This document shows positions 35,412 through 44,222 of a stretch of 64,000 nucleotides of DNA, one piece after another. The stretch covers positions 124,001-188,000 of the forward strand of contig JAIELW010000011.1 of NCBI GenBank assembly GCA_019752575.1. The letters run 5' to 3'. Under the pieces are notes generated by a model that saw nothing but the letters and a program-made list of their open reading frames with translations, searched no databases and was not told the DNA's origin. The position numbers and the translations under genes were made by a program. Every line of letters starts with the position of its first letter. Within the stretch, counting starts at the first letter, position 1. This DNA comes from Xanthobacteraceae bacterium. Its GTDB lineage: Bacteria; Pseudomonadota; Alphaproteobacteria; Rhizobiales; Xanthobacteraceae.

Positions 35412-35783
35412 ATGCGCTTTCGCACATTCATCCTTGTCATCCCTGCGCTCTTTCTCCCTATCCTCGCTTACGCCCAATCGCCTGACGGCCGCTACACCGG
35501 CAGGCATGAGTTCGTGAAAGGCGAAAACTGCGGCGACAAGAACGAATTTTTCTGGACCGAGGTCAAAGGCAAGTCGATCCGCATCTTCAGCGGCCGCGCG
35601 CAACGCACCTATGAAGGCGACGTCAAAGACGGCGCGTTCAAGGTGAGCGGCTCGTATCACCCGACCGAGAAGGCGGTGAAGCTCGAATGGAGCGGCAAGA
35701 TTTCCGGCGGCAGAGTAACGGGTAGCTTTACGACGAGCAGCGGCCCCGGCTGCCAGTACAAGTTTTCGCTGGGTAAAGTCTGA
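35412..35783 (+). CDS. small secreted protein, paralogue B
   Basis: The product has 123 residues, the same length and layout as the preceding protein. A signal peptide is at about 1-22 (cut near AYAQ), followed by PDGRYTGRHEFVKGENCGDKN, EVKGKSIRIFSGRAQR and SGPGCQYKFSLGKV. Two cysteines match those of the paralogue. It is separated from paralogue A by 6 nt. The pair arose by duplication and has diverged strongly. Function is unknown. Confidence 0.72.
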   Translation: MRFRTFILVIPALFLPILAYAQSPDGRYTGRHEFVKGENCGDKNEFFWTEVKGKSIRIFSGRAQRTYEGDVKDGAFKVSGSYHPTEKAVKLEWSGKISGGRVTGSFTTSSGPGCQYKFSLGKV

Positions 35784-35796
35784 ACCTGACTGGTAC

Positions 35797-35911
35797 GCCT
35801 CTCCCCGCGGGGGAGAGGCCGATCGCGAAGCGATCGGGTGAGGGGGAACTGCGGATGTTGTCAGACTCAGGACCCCCTCACCCCAACCCTCTCCCCATCG
35901 GGGAGAGGGAG
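35797..35911. repeat. CCTCTCCC/GGGAGAGG palindromic repeat
   Basis: GCCTCTCCCCGCGGGGGAGAGGCC and CCCTCTCCCCATCGGGGAGAGGG are the end hairpins. Between them are CGATCGCGAAGCGATCG and GTGAGGGG / CCCCCTCACCCC. It ends 7 nt before the DUF6653 start, and its GGGGAGAGGGAG is the apparent ribosome-binding site there. Confidence 0.8.
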
Positions 35912-35918
35912 TAATGTT

Positions 35919-36428
35919 ATGAACGCGCTCTTCGAGTTCATCGCCGCACTCCTTCAGATGGACGAACGCGTGTGGGAGCGGCACGCAAATCCGTGGAGCG
36001 TCTGGACCCGCTTCGCGACGTTTCCATTTCTCATGCTCTCCTTCTGGAGCGCGCACTGGATCGGCTGGTACTGCCTGGCTCCGATTGCGCTGCTCGCGCT
36101 CTGGCTATGGCTGAACCCGCGCATCTTTCCGCCGCCCGCATCCACGCAAAGCTGGGCCTCGCGCGCGGTACTCGGCGAACGGGTCTATCTCCTGCGCGTC
36201 ATGCATCCGGTTCCGGTCGAGCACACCAACGTGGCGACACTGCTCGGCACCGGTTCGGCGCTCGGCATGTTGGCGGCAGTAGCGGGATTGATCGCGGCGG
36301 AGCCTTTCACGTTCGTTGCCGGCGGTATTGCCGTCGTGATCTTCAAACTCTGGTTCGCCGACCGCATGGTCTGGCTGTTCGACGAGATGAGCGAGAAAGT
36401 GCCGGAATATCGCGCTTGGCGGCGGTGA
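35919..36428 (+). CDS. DUF6653-like membrane protein
   Basis: The product has 169 residues. The ATG at 35919 is chosen because the longer frame runs through the repeat. Three to four hydrophobic segments are visible (FATFPFLMLSFWSAHWIGWY, APIALLALWLWL, ALGMLAAVAGLIAA, FTFVAGGIAVVIF). The motif ERHANPWSVWTR is typical of DUF6653. Function is unknown. The ribosome-binding site lies in the end of the upstream repeat. Confidence 0.7.
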   Translation: MNALFEFIAALLQMDERVWERHANPWSVWTRFATFPFLMLSFWSAHWIGWYCLAPIALLALWLWLNPRIFPPPASTQSWASRAVLGERVYLLRVMHPVPVEHTNVATLLGTGSALGMLAAVAGLIAAEPFTFVAGGIAVVIFKLWFADRMVWLFDEMSEKVPEYRAWRR

Positions 36429-36437
36429 CTTTTTTAA

Positions 36438-36457
36438 CCTCTCCCCGACGGGGAGAG
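36438..36457. repeat. half copy of the CCTCTCCC repeat
   Basis: The single hairpin CCTCTCCCCGACGGGGAGAGG lies 9 nt after the DUF6653 stop, with no second half. T-rich DNA (TTTTTT) lies just before it rather than after it. It may still act as an mRNA 3' end. Confidence 0.6.
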
Positions 36458-36522
36458 GAAGTTGTTGCAACCAATCGAACCAGAACCGTGTTAAGATACG
36501 CTCCGCACGGAGATCCCGACAA

Positions 36523-36966
36523 ATGAAGATCGACTGGCTGAATTTCACGCCCTGGCCTTCGCTCGCGGGCGGCCTGCTGATCGGGCTCGCCGCCGCTCTC
36601 TTCATCAATCTCAACGGCCGGGTGATGGGGGCAAGCAGCGTGATCGGCGGTCTCTTTCCGCCGCGCGGCGACGCGCCGTTGCGCCTGAGCTTCGTCGCCG
36701 GCCTGCTTGCGGCACCGCTGTTGCTCGGACTGTTCCGCGCAGCCGCGCCGCCGGTCTTCGAGACGAATACGCTCACGCTCGTCGTCGCGGGATTGCTGGT
36801 CGGCTTCGGCACGCGGCTTGGCGCGGGGTGCACCAGCGGCCACGGCATCTGCGGAATCTCACGGCTTTCGCCGCGCTCGATCGTCGCGACCGCGGTGTTC
36901 ATGATCGCCGGCATCGCGACGGTCTTCTTGGTGCGCCATATTATCGGAGCGCCGGCCGCATCATGA
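36523..36966 (+). CDS. YeeE/YedE-family sulfur transport-like protein, half A
   Basis: The 147-residue membrane protein has four or so hydrophobic segments. The conserved cysteine motif GAGCTSGHGICG lies near residues 99-110, as in YeeE/TsuA-type thiosulfate or sulfur-compound channels. The ATG follows GGAG. It overlaps the next gene by 4 nt (ATGA). Together the two small proteins correspond to the two halves of larger YeeE proteins (inference). Confidence 0.85.
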   Translation: MKIDWLNFTPWPSLAGGLLIGLAAALFINLNGRVMGASSVIGGLFPPRGDAPLRLSFVAGLLAAPLLLGLFRAAAPPVFETNTLTLVVAGLLVGFGTRLGAGCTSGHGICGISRLSPRSIVATAVFMIAGIATVFLVRHIIGAPAAS

Positions 36967-37385
36967 AAAATCTCATCGCTTTCGTCATCGGGCTGATCTT
37001 CGGCGCCGGCCTTCTGATTTCCGGCATGACGCAGCCGGAAAAGATTTTCGGCTTTCTCGACATCTTCGGGCGCTGGGACCCCTCGCTCATCTTCGTGATG
37101 GGCGGCGCGCTTATGGTTGCGGCGATCGGCTTCGTTGCCGCCGGGCGGCGGGGCAAAAGTCTGCTCGGCGATCCGCTGTCCTTGCCGTCAAAGAACGAAA
37201 TCGATCCGCGATTGCTCGCGGGAGCGGCGATCTTCGGTGTCGGCTGGGGGCTTGCCGGAGTGTGCCCCGCGCCTGCGATCGTCAATCTCGGCTTTGCCAG
37301 CGCGCCCGCCGCAATCTTCGCCGCCGCGATGCTCGCGGGAATGGCGGTCTACGGCGTCGCGCAGGGACGAAGCGCGGATCAGTAG
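36963..37385 (+). CDS. DUF6691 / YedE-type membrane protein, half B
   Basis: The 140-residue membrane protein has three to four segments (LIAFVIGLIFGAGLLISGMT, GALMVAAIGFVAAG, LLAGAAIFGVGWGLAGVCPA). GVCPAPA is the second conserved cysteine motif of the YeeE/DUF6691 pair. Coupled translation with the first gene supports a two-component membrane channel for a sulfur compound. Its 3' end overlaps the convergent VOC gene by 7 bp. Confidence 0.85.
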   Translation: MKNLIAFVIGLIFGAGLLISGMTQPEKIFGFLDIFGRWDPSLIFVMGGALMVAAIGFVAAGRRGKSLLGDPLSLPSKNEIDPRLLAGAAIFGVGWGLAGVCPAPAIVNLGFASAPAAIFAAAMLAGMAVYGVAQGRSADQ

Positions 37386-37789
37386 TTCTCCCAAAGCCCC
37401 GGCGTCGCGAACTCGAGAAGATTTCCGTCAGGGTCGCGGAAGTAGATACTCTCCCCGCCCTTCGGCCATTTCATCCGGCCTTCGATCGCAACGCCGTTGT
37501 CGCCGAAAATTTTTTCCCACGGCTTCAGTTCGGCCGCGGCGACGGCAAAAGCCATGTGCATCCGTCCGCTGCCGTCATGCGCGGGAATATTGCCGTTTTC
37601 GAATTTCATGTCCTGTTTCGCCCCGCCGCGCTTAAACAAGATCAGCACGGAGCGTCCGGCCTTGTAGACGCGCATGATATCGTTATCGAACATCTTTTCG
37701 AGCTTAAGTATGTCCTCGTAGAATTTTCTCGCGCGATCGAGATCGTCGACATAGAGGATGGTTTCGATCACGCCTTCGATCGCAGGCAT
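37379..37789 (-). CDS. VOC-family (glyoxalase-like) protein
   Basis: The product has 136 residues from the ATG at 37789, which lies in the TGATG junction with the upstream gene. It has VOC repeats: IETILYVDDLDRARKFYEDILKLEKMFDND at the start and GGESIYFRDPDGNLLEFATPGLW at the end. Possible metal ligands are Glu and His in IEGVIET, GRMHMAF and NLLEFA. Substrate is unknown. Translational coupling with a metal-binding small protein suggests a shared role. Confidence 0.88.
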   Translation of the reverse strand: MPAIEGVIETILYVDDLDRARKFYEDILKLEKMFDNDIMRVYKAGRSVLILFKRGGAKQDMKFENGNIPAHDGSGRMHMAFAVAAAELKPWEKIFGDNGVAIEGRMKWPKGGESIYFRDPDGNLLEFATPGLWENY

Positions 37790-38022
37790 CAGATGCGATC
37801 CTTCAATCCCTTCACGCCGGATTTTTCCGCGCAGTGATCGCAGCAATAAAACTTCCCGTCGGCCTCGAGACCGTGGCCGATGATGCGGCATTTGCAATGC
37901 GCGCAGCTCGGCGCCAGCGCCTGGATCGCACATTCGAAACTGTCGAAAGTGAACTTTTTGCCGGAATGAACGACCTCGAAAGACTTGTCGTAGTCGTTTC
38001 CGCAGGTGTGACAGGTGGCCAT
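37789..38022 (-). CDS. metallothionein-like zinc-binding small protein
   Basis: The 77-residue Cys/His-rich protein has CHTCGNDYDKSF, FDSFECAIQALAPSCAHCKCRIIGHGLEADGKF and CCDHCAEK. These cysteines and histidines can bind two or three zinc ions, as in prokaryotic metallothionein-like proteins of Hyphomicrobiales. The stop overlaps the next ATG (TGATG), so the VOC gene is coupled. Its role is probably metal handling (inferred). Confidence 0.8.
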   Translation of the reverse strand: MATCHTCGNDYDKSFEVVHSGKKFTFDSFECAIQALAPSCAHCKCRIIGHGLEADGKFYCCDHCAEKSGVKGLKDRI

Positions 38023-38059
38023 CGTTTCCTCCTTCTTGCGATGAAGGAGCAACGCGGCC

Positions 38060-38557
38060 TCAACCGCCCGGTTCCCGGCAATCGACCTTCTGCTCCGGCA
38101 CCGCGACGATGCGTTTGGTCTGCCAGTCGAACATCCAGGCGCCGGTGAGCGCGCTGGGCGGCCCATCGCTTCCGGCCTTGAAGCGTGCGAATGCCATCAC
38201 ATACTCGCCCGGCTGCGAGTCCGGGCCGGGCTTCAGGTAGCAACCGACCGTATAGAGATCGAGGCCGCGCGGCTTCGACACCCGCACCACCTGGATGATC
38301 TCGAAGATCGTCGAGTCGGTTTTCGTGCGCGCGCCGGTGTCGCGCAACAGGAGCAGCACGTAGTTCTTCTTGTAGGCGCCGTACTCGATTCCGAACTCGG
38401 TCTGCGCGCCCTTCTCGTCGAACAGGATCATGCCCTGCTCGCTCTTGTATTGCGGCACGTCCACGTCGCGCTTGCCGAGGAGTTCGTTCTCGAAGGCGAA
38501 AGCCGGCACCGCGATCAGCAGCGCGGCCAAAGCCGCTAGTGCCGAGATCCGCTGCAT
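38060..38557 (-). CDS. secreted protein of unknown function
   Basis: The product has 165 residues, with a signal peptide at about 1-21 (ALAALLIAVPAFA). The mature part contains GIEYGAYKKNYVLLLLRDTG, DLYTVGCYLKPGPDSQPGEY and AWMFDWQTKRIVAV. Two cysteines (Cys125 and Cys159) may form a disulfide. No family is recognised. It begins an apparent minus-strand unit with the metallothionein-like and VOC genes. Confidence 0.72.
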   Translation of the reverse strand: MQRISALAALAALLIAVPAFAFENELLGKRDVDVPQYKSEQGMILFDEKGAQTEFGIEYGAYKKNYVLLLLRDTGARTKTDSTIFEIIQVVRVSKPRGLDLYTVGCYLKPGPDSQPGEYVMAFARFKAGSDGPPSALTGAWMFDWQTKRIVAVPEQKVDCREPGG

Positions 38558-38632
38558 CGTGCATCCCTTCGTGAATCGCCGTCCCCATGCTATCGGGTCT
38601 GCCGCACCGCCGCCAACTGGTACCGCTACGAG

Positions 38633-39340
38633 ATGCGCGACTGGATTTCATACTGGGATTCCGATCACCCGATTTATGTGAACGCACGCCATTTCGACGT
38701 GCATTACGCCAATATCGCCGATGACATCGTCCGGCTGTTGCCTTCGAGACAGGCGCGCGTGCTGGATTACGGCTGCGGCGAGGCACTACACGCCGACAGG
38801 ATCGCCGCCGACTGCGCGACGCTTTATCTCTGCGAGGCCGCGCCCACCGTGCGCACGCGCTTGCAAGAACGCTTCGGCAAGATTGCGAACATCGCCGTCA
38901 CCACGCCGGAAGAAGCCGCGGCGATGCAGCCGGAAAGCCTCGACCTGATCGTCGCAAACTCGCTTATTCAATATTTAAAGCGCGACGAATTGCTCGCGCT
39001 TCTGAAAATCTGGCGCCGTCTGCTCGCGCCCGGCGGCGCGCTGGCTGTTGCCGACGTCATCAGCCCGAAGCAGAGCGCGATCGCCGATGCGCTTTCGCTG
39101 CTGCGTTTCGCCGCCGCGAACGGCTTCCTAACCGCCGCCTTCATCGGCCTCGTAAAGACGACGCTTTCCGATTACCGCAAGCTGCGCGCCGAACTCGGGC
39201 TTACGACCTACACGGAAGAAGAAATGCTGAAGCTGCTCACCGAAGCGGGTTACGACGCGGCTCGGCTTCGCCCGAATCTCGGCCACAACCAGGGCCGCAT
39301 GGCGTTCCGCGCACAGAAAAATCCGGCGATTGCAGATTAG
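38633..39340 (+). CDS. class I SAM-dependent methyltransferase
   Basis: The 235-residue cytoplasmic protein has the methyltransferase core. Motif I is RVLDYGCGEAL at about 43-53, the acidic end of strand 2 is LYLCEAAP, and SLDLIVANSLIQYL (about 102-115) and LLAPGGALAVADVI are motifs II/III. The substrate is not predictable. The upstream start DWISYWDSDHPIYVNARHFD and a C-terminal LTTYTEEEMLKLLTEAGYDA suggest a small-molecule or sugar methyltransferase type. It is divergent from the secreted protein gene. Confidence 0.88.
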   Translation: MRDWISYWDSDHPIYVNARHFDVHYANIADDIVRLLPSRQARVLDYGCGEALHADRIAADCATLYLCEAAPTVRTRLQERFGKIANIAVTTPEEAAAMQPESLDLIVANSLIQYLKRDELLALLKIWRRLLAPGGALAVADVISPKQSAIADALSLLRFAAANGFLTAAFIGLVKTTLSDYRKLRAELGLTTYTEEEMLKLLTEAGYDAARLRPNLGHNQGRMAFRAQKNPAIAD

Positions 39341-39352
39341 AGCTTACAAAAG

Positions 39353-39466
39353 GTGTCGTCCCCGCGAAGGCGGGGACCCATAACCACGACTAGAAGTTAT
39401 TTTAACAGGCGCCTGACTTCGACAGAAACACCGGGAGTATGGATCCCCCGCTTTCGTGGGGATGAC
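39353..39466. repeat. GTCGTCCC palindromic repeat
   Basis: GTCGTCCCCGCGAAGGCGGGGACCCATA at the left is mirrored by TATGGATCCCCCGCTTTCGTGGGGATGAC at the right, with about 60 nt between. It is related to 20477-20578 and 53572-53702. It lies between a methyltransferase and the end of the DUF2207 operon and could serve as a transcription end for both. Confidence 0.78.
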
Positions 39467-39486
39467 AAAATTCTTTTTCTCGCCCA

Positions 39487-41442
39487 TCACCACCCGCTTC
39501 CGCCGCCGCCGCCGCCACCGCCGCCCGACGACCCGCCGCCGAAGCTGCCGCCGGAATAGCTGGAGCTGCTCGACGAAGAACCGCTGTAGCTCGAACTCGT
39601 GCCCGGCGCGGCCGAGGCGGATGCGACGACCGTAGTCAGACTCGACGAGACAGAGCTCGTGACGCTGCCGACATCCTTGCTCCAGTCGCGATTGCCCGAA
39701 TACCAATTCGATATCACGGCCCCGGTTGCAGCCGCCGCAGGCGCCGCTGCCGCCGCCGCGAGCACGTTCTTGAATTTCTCCGCCCAGGTATTTTCTACGT
39801 CGAGCGCGATCGCATAAGGCAGCATGCGCTCGAATAATTCAGGCGTTTTCGCGGGTGGATTCAGCGCTTCGAGTCGCGGCCCTTCGTCTGCAGTGCCGAG
39901 ATACTCGCGGAAACCCTCGATGTGATCGAGCGCCTTGCGGCCCTGCGGCGTCGGCGCCTCCATCCATTCGAGATAGAACGCGCAGAGCATGGTGGACGCA
40001 AACGCGCAGATCGTCGGGATGACTTCATAGAAGCCATCGACGCTGCGCCAGACGTACCAAAGCCCGATTGCAGCCGGGATGATGCCGAACACGACGCCGA
40101 CGCCGATCAGGAAACCGTTGTCGTTGCGCGCGGTGAAGCCGTTGTTCAGCGCGAACGAAGCGAGTAGCAAAGGAATGATGGGCAACAGCGTGCCGACAAA
40201 AGCGTCCGAGGCATAAACGCGACTGAACTGGATTCCGATTCCGGTCAGGCAAAGCACGACGGCCACGAACGTGAGAAACAACCCCCAACCCCACTTCCCG
40301 TAGTTGTGGCGGAAGTGATTGCCATAGAGCCGCGCGAGATTCGATTTCAGCGCTTCGCGTGCGCCGCCGATCTGGACGTGGTTTGCCTGCTTGAGCTCCA
40401 GCGTCTTCTTCTTGGTGAAGAAGTGTCGCTTGATCGCCTCCTCGCCGTCATGCACCGGCTTGCTGCCATCGCGCTTCTCGACGGTGGTGACGCCCTTGTC
40501 TTCGGTGATCTTCAGGTGACCCTTGACGCCGAGTTCGACGATCGCAGCCGTAAAGCCCTTGTCGTCGAAGTTCGCATAGCGATCGACATAGCGCATGCCC
40601 GCCGCGGACATTCCGGTTGGCGGCTCGAACACCGGGATGATCGTGCCCGACGCCGGATCGCGGCCGTAGCGGAACCATTGATAGAAGAAATAGAAGAACA
40701 CCATCGCAAAGCCGAGCACGGAGAGCGAAGCGGCGATGTTGTCGAAGAAAAAATACCGCGCGGCGAGCAGCGGACCTGGCGGCGAGACGATGCCCTTCTG
40801 CCAGGCGATGGCGACGGTGAGGCCGTTACGCGCGGGCAACTGCCTGGTGGTGCGAAACACGATGACGTTGCCGCTCTCGCCGACGACGCGCGCATCCTGC
40901 CCCTTCTCGCCCTGCGCGCCGGTGTAGAACGAGCGCGCCTGAATTTGCGCGCCTACCGGCAGCCTGATCGTCGCGACCGCGCTTTCGATTTCGAACGTCC
41001 AGCCGGTGCCGGTGACGTTCCAGTACAACTCGTCGAAGTCGCGAAAGAAGCCGATCTGCCGCGTGGTGCGATACTTGATCGTATAAGTGTGCGTGCCGCG
41101 CCCCAGCAACACCGACGAACTGCCGATGCGAATGCGCGTGCCGTTGTACAGGCTCTCGAGCGAATATTGCTCGCTCTTGCCGTTACGCGCGACCGAGATC
41201 ACCTCGAAGCCGATCACGACGCGGCGGCCGTCCGGCAAAGCATAGGTCGTCGGAAAATCGCGCAGGATGCCGCGGCGGATTTCGCGCCCTTCCGCTTCGA
41301 CCGTGATGACCTCGGTGACGATGAGATCGCCGTTCGTTTGCACGTCTACTTCGCTGTCGAACTGCCGGATGCGTTCGTAGCTCTGCGCAGCGCCGCCAAG
41401 CGCCGCGAACAGCAGGAACGAAAGAGCGAACTTCCGGATCAT
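39487..41442 (-). CDS. DUF2207 membrane protein, paralogue 2
   Basis: The product has 651 residues. A signal peptide is at about 1-21, then a periplasmic DUF2207 domain (VDVQTNGDLIVTEVITVEAE, GREIRRGILRDFPT). A transmembrane segment lies near 235-255, then a cytoplasmic part, further segments at about 395-475, and a Gly/Ser-rich C-terminal tail (SSSSYSGGSFGGGSSGGGGG). LemA and a second DUF2207 protein are encoded upstream in the same operon. LemA-DUF2207 pairs are widespread, with a poorly known envelope role. Confidence 0.92.
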   Translation of the reverse strand: MIRKFALSFLLFAALGGAAQSYERIRQFDSEVDVQTNGDLIVTEVITVEAEGREIRRGILRDFPTTYALPDGRRVVIGFEVISVARNGKSEQYSLESLYNGTRIRIGSSSVLLGRGTHTYTIKYRTTRQIGFFRDFDELYWNVTGTGWTFEIESAVATIRLPVGAQIQARSFYTGAQGEKGQDARVVGESGNVIVFRTTRQLPARNGLTVAIAWQKGIVSPPGPLLAARYFFFDNIAASLSVLGFAMVFFYFFYQWFRYGRDPASGTIIPVFEPPTGMSAAGMRYVDRYANFDDKGFTAAIVELGVKGHLKITEDKGVTTVEKRDGSKPVHDGEEAIKRHFFTKKKTLELKQANHVQIGGAREALKSNLARLYGNHFRHNYGKWGWGLFLTFVAVVLCLTGIGIQFSRVYASDAFVGTLLPIIPLLLASFALNNGFTARNDNGFLIGVGVVFGIIPAAIGLWYVWRSVDGFYEVIPTICAFASTMLCAFYLEWMEAPTPQGRKALDHIEGFREYLGTADEGPRLEALNPPAKTPELFERMLPYAIALDVENTWAEKFKNVLAAAAAAPAAAATGAVISNWYSGNRDWSKDVGSVTSSVSSSLTTVVASASAAPGTSSSYSGSSSSSSSYSGGSFGGGSSGGGGGGGGGSGW

Positions 41443-41462
41443 CGCATCGAGAGTGCGGCGCG

Positions 41463-43361
41463 CTACCAGCCGCCGCCGCCACCACCACCGCCGCCGCCGC
41501 CGGACGAACCGCCGCCGCCCGAGCCGCTGCTGGAGCCCGGCGCGGTCGAGGCCGACGAGATCGCGGCTGCGACCGAACTACCGAGATGGCTGGAGAAGCC
41601 AGCCGGGTCTTTACTCCAGTCGCGCTTGCCATGGTACCAGGCGTAACCCGCAGCACCCGCCACGGCAGCGGCCGCAAGCACGCCCGCGAATTTCTTGCCC
41701 CATTCGTTCTCGACATCGAGCGCGATGGCATAAGGCAGGAATTTCTCGAACAGTTCCGGCGTCTTCTTCGGCGGATGCGCGAAGTTCAGGCGGTCTTCTT
41801 CCGCGACGCCAAGATATTCGCGGAAGCCGGAGATCTGGTCGCGGATCAACTGGCCCTGCTTGCTCGGCGCTTTCAGCCAGTAAAAGCCGAACAGCCCCAC
41901 CGAAAGAATAAGGTAGGACGCAAGCGCCGGGATCATCAGGTTAAGATTCACGCCGCCGCCGAGACCCCAGATGAACCAAAGCCCGCCCGCCGCGGCAACG
42001 AGCCAGAGAATGCCGCCGATGATGATCCAGAGGTTCCACCGCTTATGCGATGTGAATCCCGCCATCATCACACCGCAGGCGACGAGCAAGAGCCCGCAGG
42101 GAATGAGCGTACCCATGATGCCGGCCGCAACTTCGTCGCCGCTCTTGGTGCTGCCGATCGCAAACAGCATCACCGCGATCACGACGAGCGCGAGGAAAAA
42201 GCCTAGGAACGACCAGCCGTAATTATTGGCGAACAGCGTGCCGTTGTATTGCGCGGAGAGACGGTTTTCGAGCGCCGACTTCGCGCCGCCGACGACCACG
42301 TGATTGGTCTGCGCGAGCGCGACCGGAGAGCCTTTCGAAAAAAGCTGCGCATGCATCTCCTGCTCGGCGAGCTTGAGCGGCCGGCCGCCCGCGCGCGTGG
42401 AAATTTGCGAGAAGCTCGGCGTTTCGTCGATACGAATATGTCCTTTCACGCCGAGATCGACGATCGCCGCGGTGAAAGCGCGATTGTCGAAGCTGAGTTG
42501 ATCGACATAGCGCACTGCCGCGGGCGTCATGTCGTTCGGCGGGCCGAACAGCGGAATGATCGTGCCGGCCGGAGGATCGCGGCCGACGCGTGCCCAGGTC
42601 GAGAGATAATAGAACGCGATGCCGATCACGCCGATCAGCGCGGCCAGAATCGGAAGATTGTCCTGGAGAAAATAACTCGCCTGCTGCGCGCCGCTCGGCG
42701 GGGCAACGATTCCCTTCTGCCATGCGACCGCGACCGTGAGGCCGTGATTGGGCGGCAGGCGGCGCGCGGTGCGCCACACGATACGATTCTGCGTCTGCTC
42801 GACCACGCGCGCGTCTTTGCCGCTGTCGCCGAACGCGCCGGTGTAAAGCGCGTTCTGTCCGATCTGTGCGCCCTGCGGCAGCGTGATCCGCGCCTCCACG
42901 TTGTCGATGAAGAAATTCCAGCCGTTGCCGGTCGCGTTCCAATAGAGTTCGTCGAACTTCTCGAAGAAGCCGACCTGCCGCGTCGTGCGGTAGCGGATCG
43001 TGTAGGTGTGCTGGCCGCGCGGGATGAAGATATTCGCGTTGCCGACCTTGGTGCGCACGCCGTTCGAGATATTTTCGGTCGTGTAGTTTTCGGTCTGCCC
43101 GTTCCGCGTCACCGAAATCACGTCGAAGCCGACAACGACATTGGTGCCGTCGGTGCGGCGGCGATAGCGGGTCGGGAAATCGCGGAAGATACCGCGGCGG
43201 AACTGGTTGCCCTCGGCCTGAATCGTGATCGTCTCGGTAACATCCAGGTCGCCGTTGGTCTGCACCGTGATGTCGCTGACGAAATTGATGATGCGTTCCT
43301 GCGCAACCGCGGAAGCCTGCGCAGCGAGCAAAAGAAATGCGGCGGCAATTATGCGGCGCAT
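41463..43361 (-). CDS. DUF2207 membrane protein, paralogue 1
   Basis: The 632-residue protein has the same layout as the downstream paralogue: signal peptide, a periplasmic DUF2207 domain (ITVQTNGDLDVTETITIQAE, RGIFRDFPTRYRRR), a membrane segment near 237-257, cytoplasmic and further membrane parts, and a short tail SSGSGGGGSSGGGGGG. The two share the domain order and about half of the motifs, so they are a diverged tandem duplication. It begins 2 nt after the lemA stop, which suggests translational coupling. Confidence 0.92.
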   Translation of the reverse strand: MRRIIAAAFLLLAAQASAVAQERIINFVSDITVQTNGDLDVTETITIQAEGNQFRRGIFRDFPTRYRRRTDGTNVVVGFDVISVTRNGQTENYTTENISNGVRTKVGNANIFIPRGQHTYTIRYRTTRQVGFFEKFDELYWNATGNGWNFFIDNVEARITLPQGAQIGQNALYTGAFGDSGKDARVVEQTQNRIVWRTARRLPPNHGLTVAVAWQKGIVAPPSGAQQASYFLQDNLPILAALIGVIGIAFYYLSTWARVGRDPPAGTIIPLFGPPNDMTPAAVRYVDQLSFDNRAFTAAIVDLGVKGHIRIDETPSFSQISTRAGGRPLKLAEQEMHAQLFSKGSPVALAQTNHVVVGGAKSALENRLSAQYNGTLFANNYGWSFLGFFLALVVIAVMLFAIGSTKSGDEVAAGIMGTLIPCGLLLVACGVMMAGFTSHKRWNLWIIIGGILWLVAAAGGLWFIWGLGGGVNLNLMIPALASYLILSVGLFGFYWLKAPSKQGQLIRDQISGFREYLGVAEEDRLNFAHPPKKTPELFEKFLPYAIALDVENEWGKKFAGVLAAAAVAGAAGYAWYHGKRDWSKDPAGFSSHLGSSVAAAISSASTAPGSSSGSGGGGSSGGGGGGGGGGGW

Positions 43362-43363
43362 GA

Positions 43364-43939
43364 TCAGGCCCTCCGATCGAAGGAAATGTTCGGATTGTTG
43401 CCCTGCGCCCGATCGTCGAGTTCGAAAAACGGCTGTTCGGAAAATCCGAGCGGCTTCGCGATCAGCAATTCCGGGAACGACTGGATCGAGATGTTCAGGT
43501 TGCGCACCGCGCCGTTGTAATAGCGCCGCGCATATTGCAACTGCTCCTCGATCTCGGAGAGCTGCTCCTGCAATTTCAGGAAATTCTCGTTGGCCTTCAG
43601 TTGCGGATAGGCTTCGGCGACCGCAATCAACCTGCCAACCGCCGAGCCGAGCTGCTGCGTCGCCTGCGCGTTCTGCGCGACGTTGCCCTGCGCCTGCGCG
43701 TCGATACTCATCGCACGTTTTGCCGTGACTTCCTCAAGCAGCGTTCGCTCGTGCGTGGCGTAGCCCTTCACGGTCTCGACCAGCGCCGGCACGAGATCGG
43801 TGCGGCGCTTGAGCTGTACGTCGATGCCGCTCCACGCTTCGCGCACCACGTTGCGCTGGCGGACGAGCCGGTTGAAGACGATGACGACGTAGATGAGAAC
43901 AGCGGCAATGATGCCGTAGACGACCCAGTCCCAGCGCAT
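43364..43939 (-). CDS. LemA family protein
   Basis: The product has 191 residues. One N-terminal membrane segment (GIIAAVLIYVVIVFNRL) is followed by a helical periplasmic or cytoplasmic domain with REAWSGIDVQLKRRTDLVP, ETVKGYATHERTLLEEVTAK, LKLQEQLSEIEEQLQYARRY and GAVRNLNISIQSFPELLIA. It is the first gene of a lemA-DUF2207-DUF2207 operon. LemA proteins are inner-membrane proteins of unsolved function, often paired with TPM or DUF2207 proteins. Confidence 0.93.
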   Translation of the reverse strand: MRWDWVVYGIIAAVLIYVVIVFNRLVRQRNVVREAWSGIDVQLKRRTDLVPALVETVKGYATHERTLLEEVTAKRAMSIDAQAQGNVAQNAQATQQLGSAVGRLIAVAEAYPQLKANENFLKLQEQLSEIEEQLQYARRYYNGAVRNLNISIQSFPELLIAKPLGFSEQPFFELDDRAQGNNPNISFDRRA

Positions 43940-44222
43940 GTGCGGGCTTCCCCTGAATTACGGCTGCACAGTCTGTCGCAGGGCTTATCTCGCCTCAATG
44001 GGGAGCCGCGTTTTTCGCAGTAAAATCCGCGTGCTGACGGGGTTCCGCCCAGCGCAGGCGAGATGCACCGAAAGCCGCCTGTGGGCGGCGTTCTTTAGGC
44101 TTCCTTGCCCTCCGAATCTGGTCTAAGACCCCGGCCAGCCGCGGGCCCGCTTTCGCTCCCGAGCTTCCGCGAGGATGGAAAGGACGCGCGACCGCGCGGC
44201 CTTTTTTTGTGCCCTCACTCAA
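43940..44222. other. intergenic stretch between lemA and the DUF559 nuclease
   Basis: The first part should contain the lemA promoter, but no clear -35/-10 pair was found. The right part has a GC-rich block, GCGGGCCCGC, and a hairpin-like GCGCGCGACCGCGCGGCC followed by TTTTTTTG at about 44205-44212. The T run follows the hairpin in plus-strand sense and looks like a terminator, although no plus-strand gene precedes it. No gene is seen. Confidence 0.55.

Noticed and set aside
40306-43520. Long plus-strand open frames opposite the DUF2207 genes
   Set aside because: The minus-strand DUF2207 and LemA genes have clear family motifs and coupled starts. The opposite frames do not.
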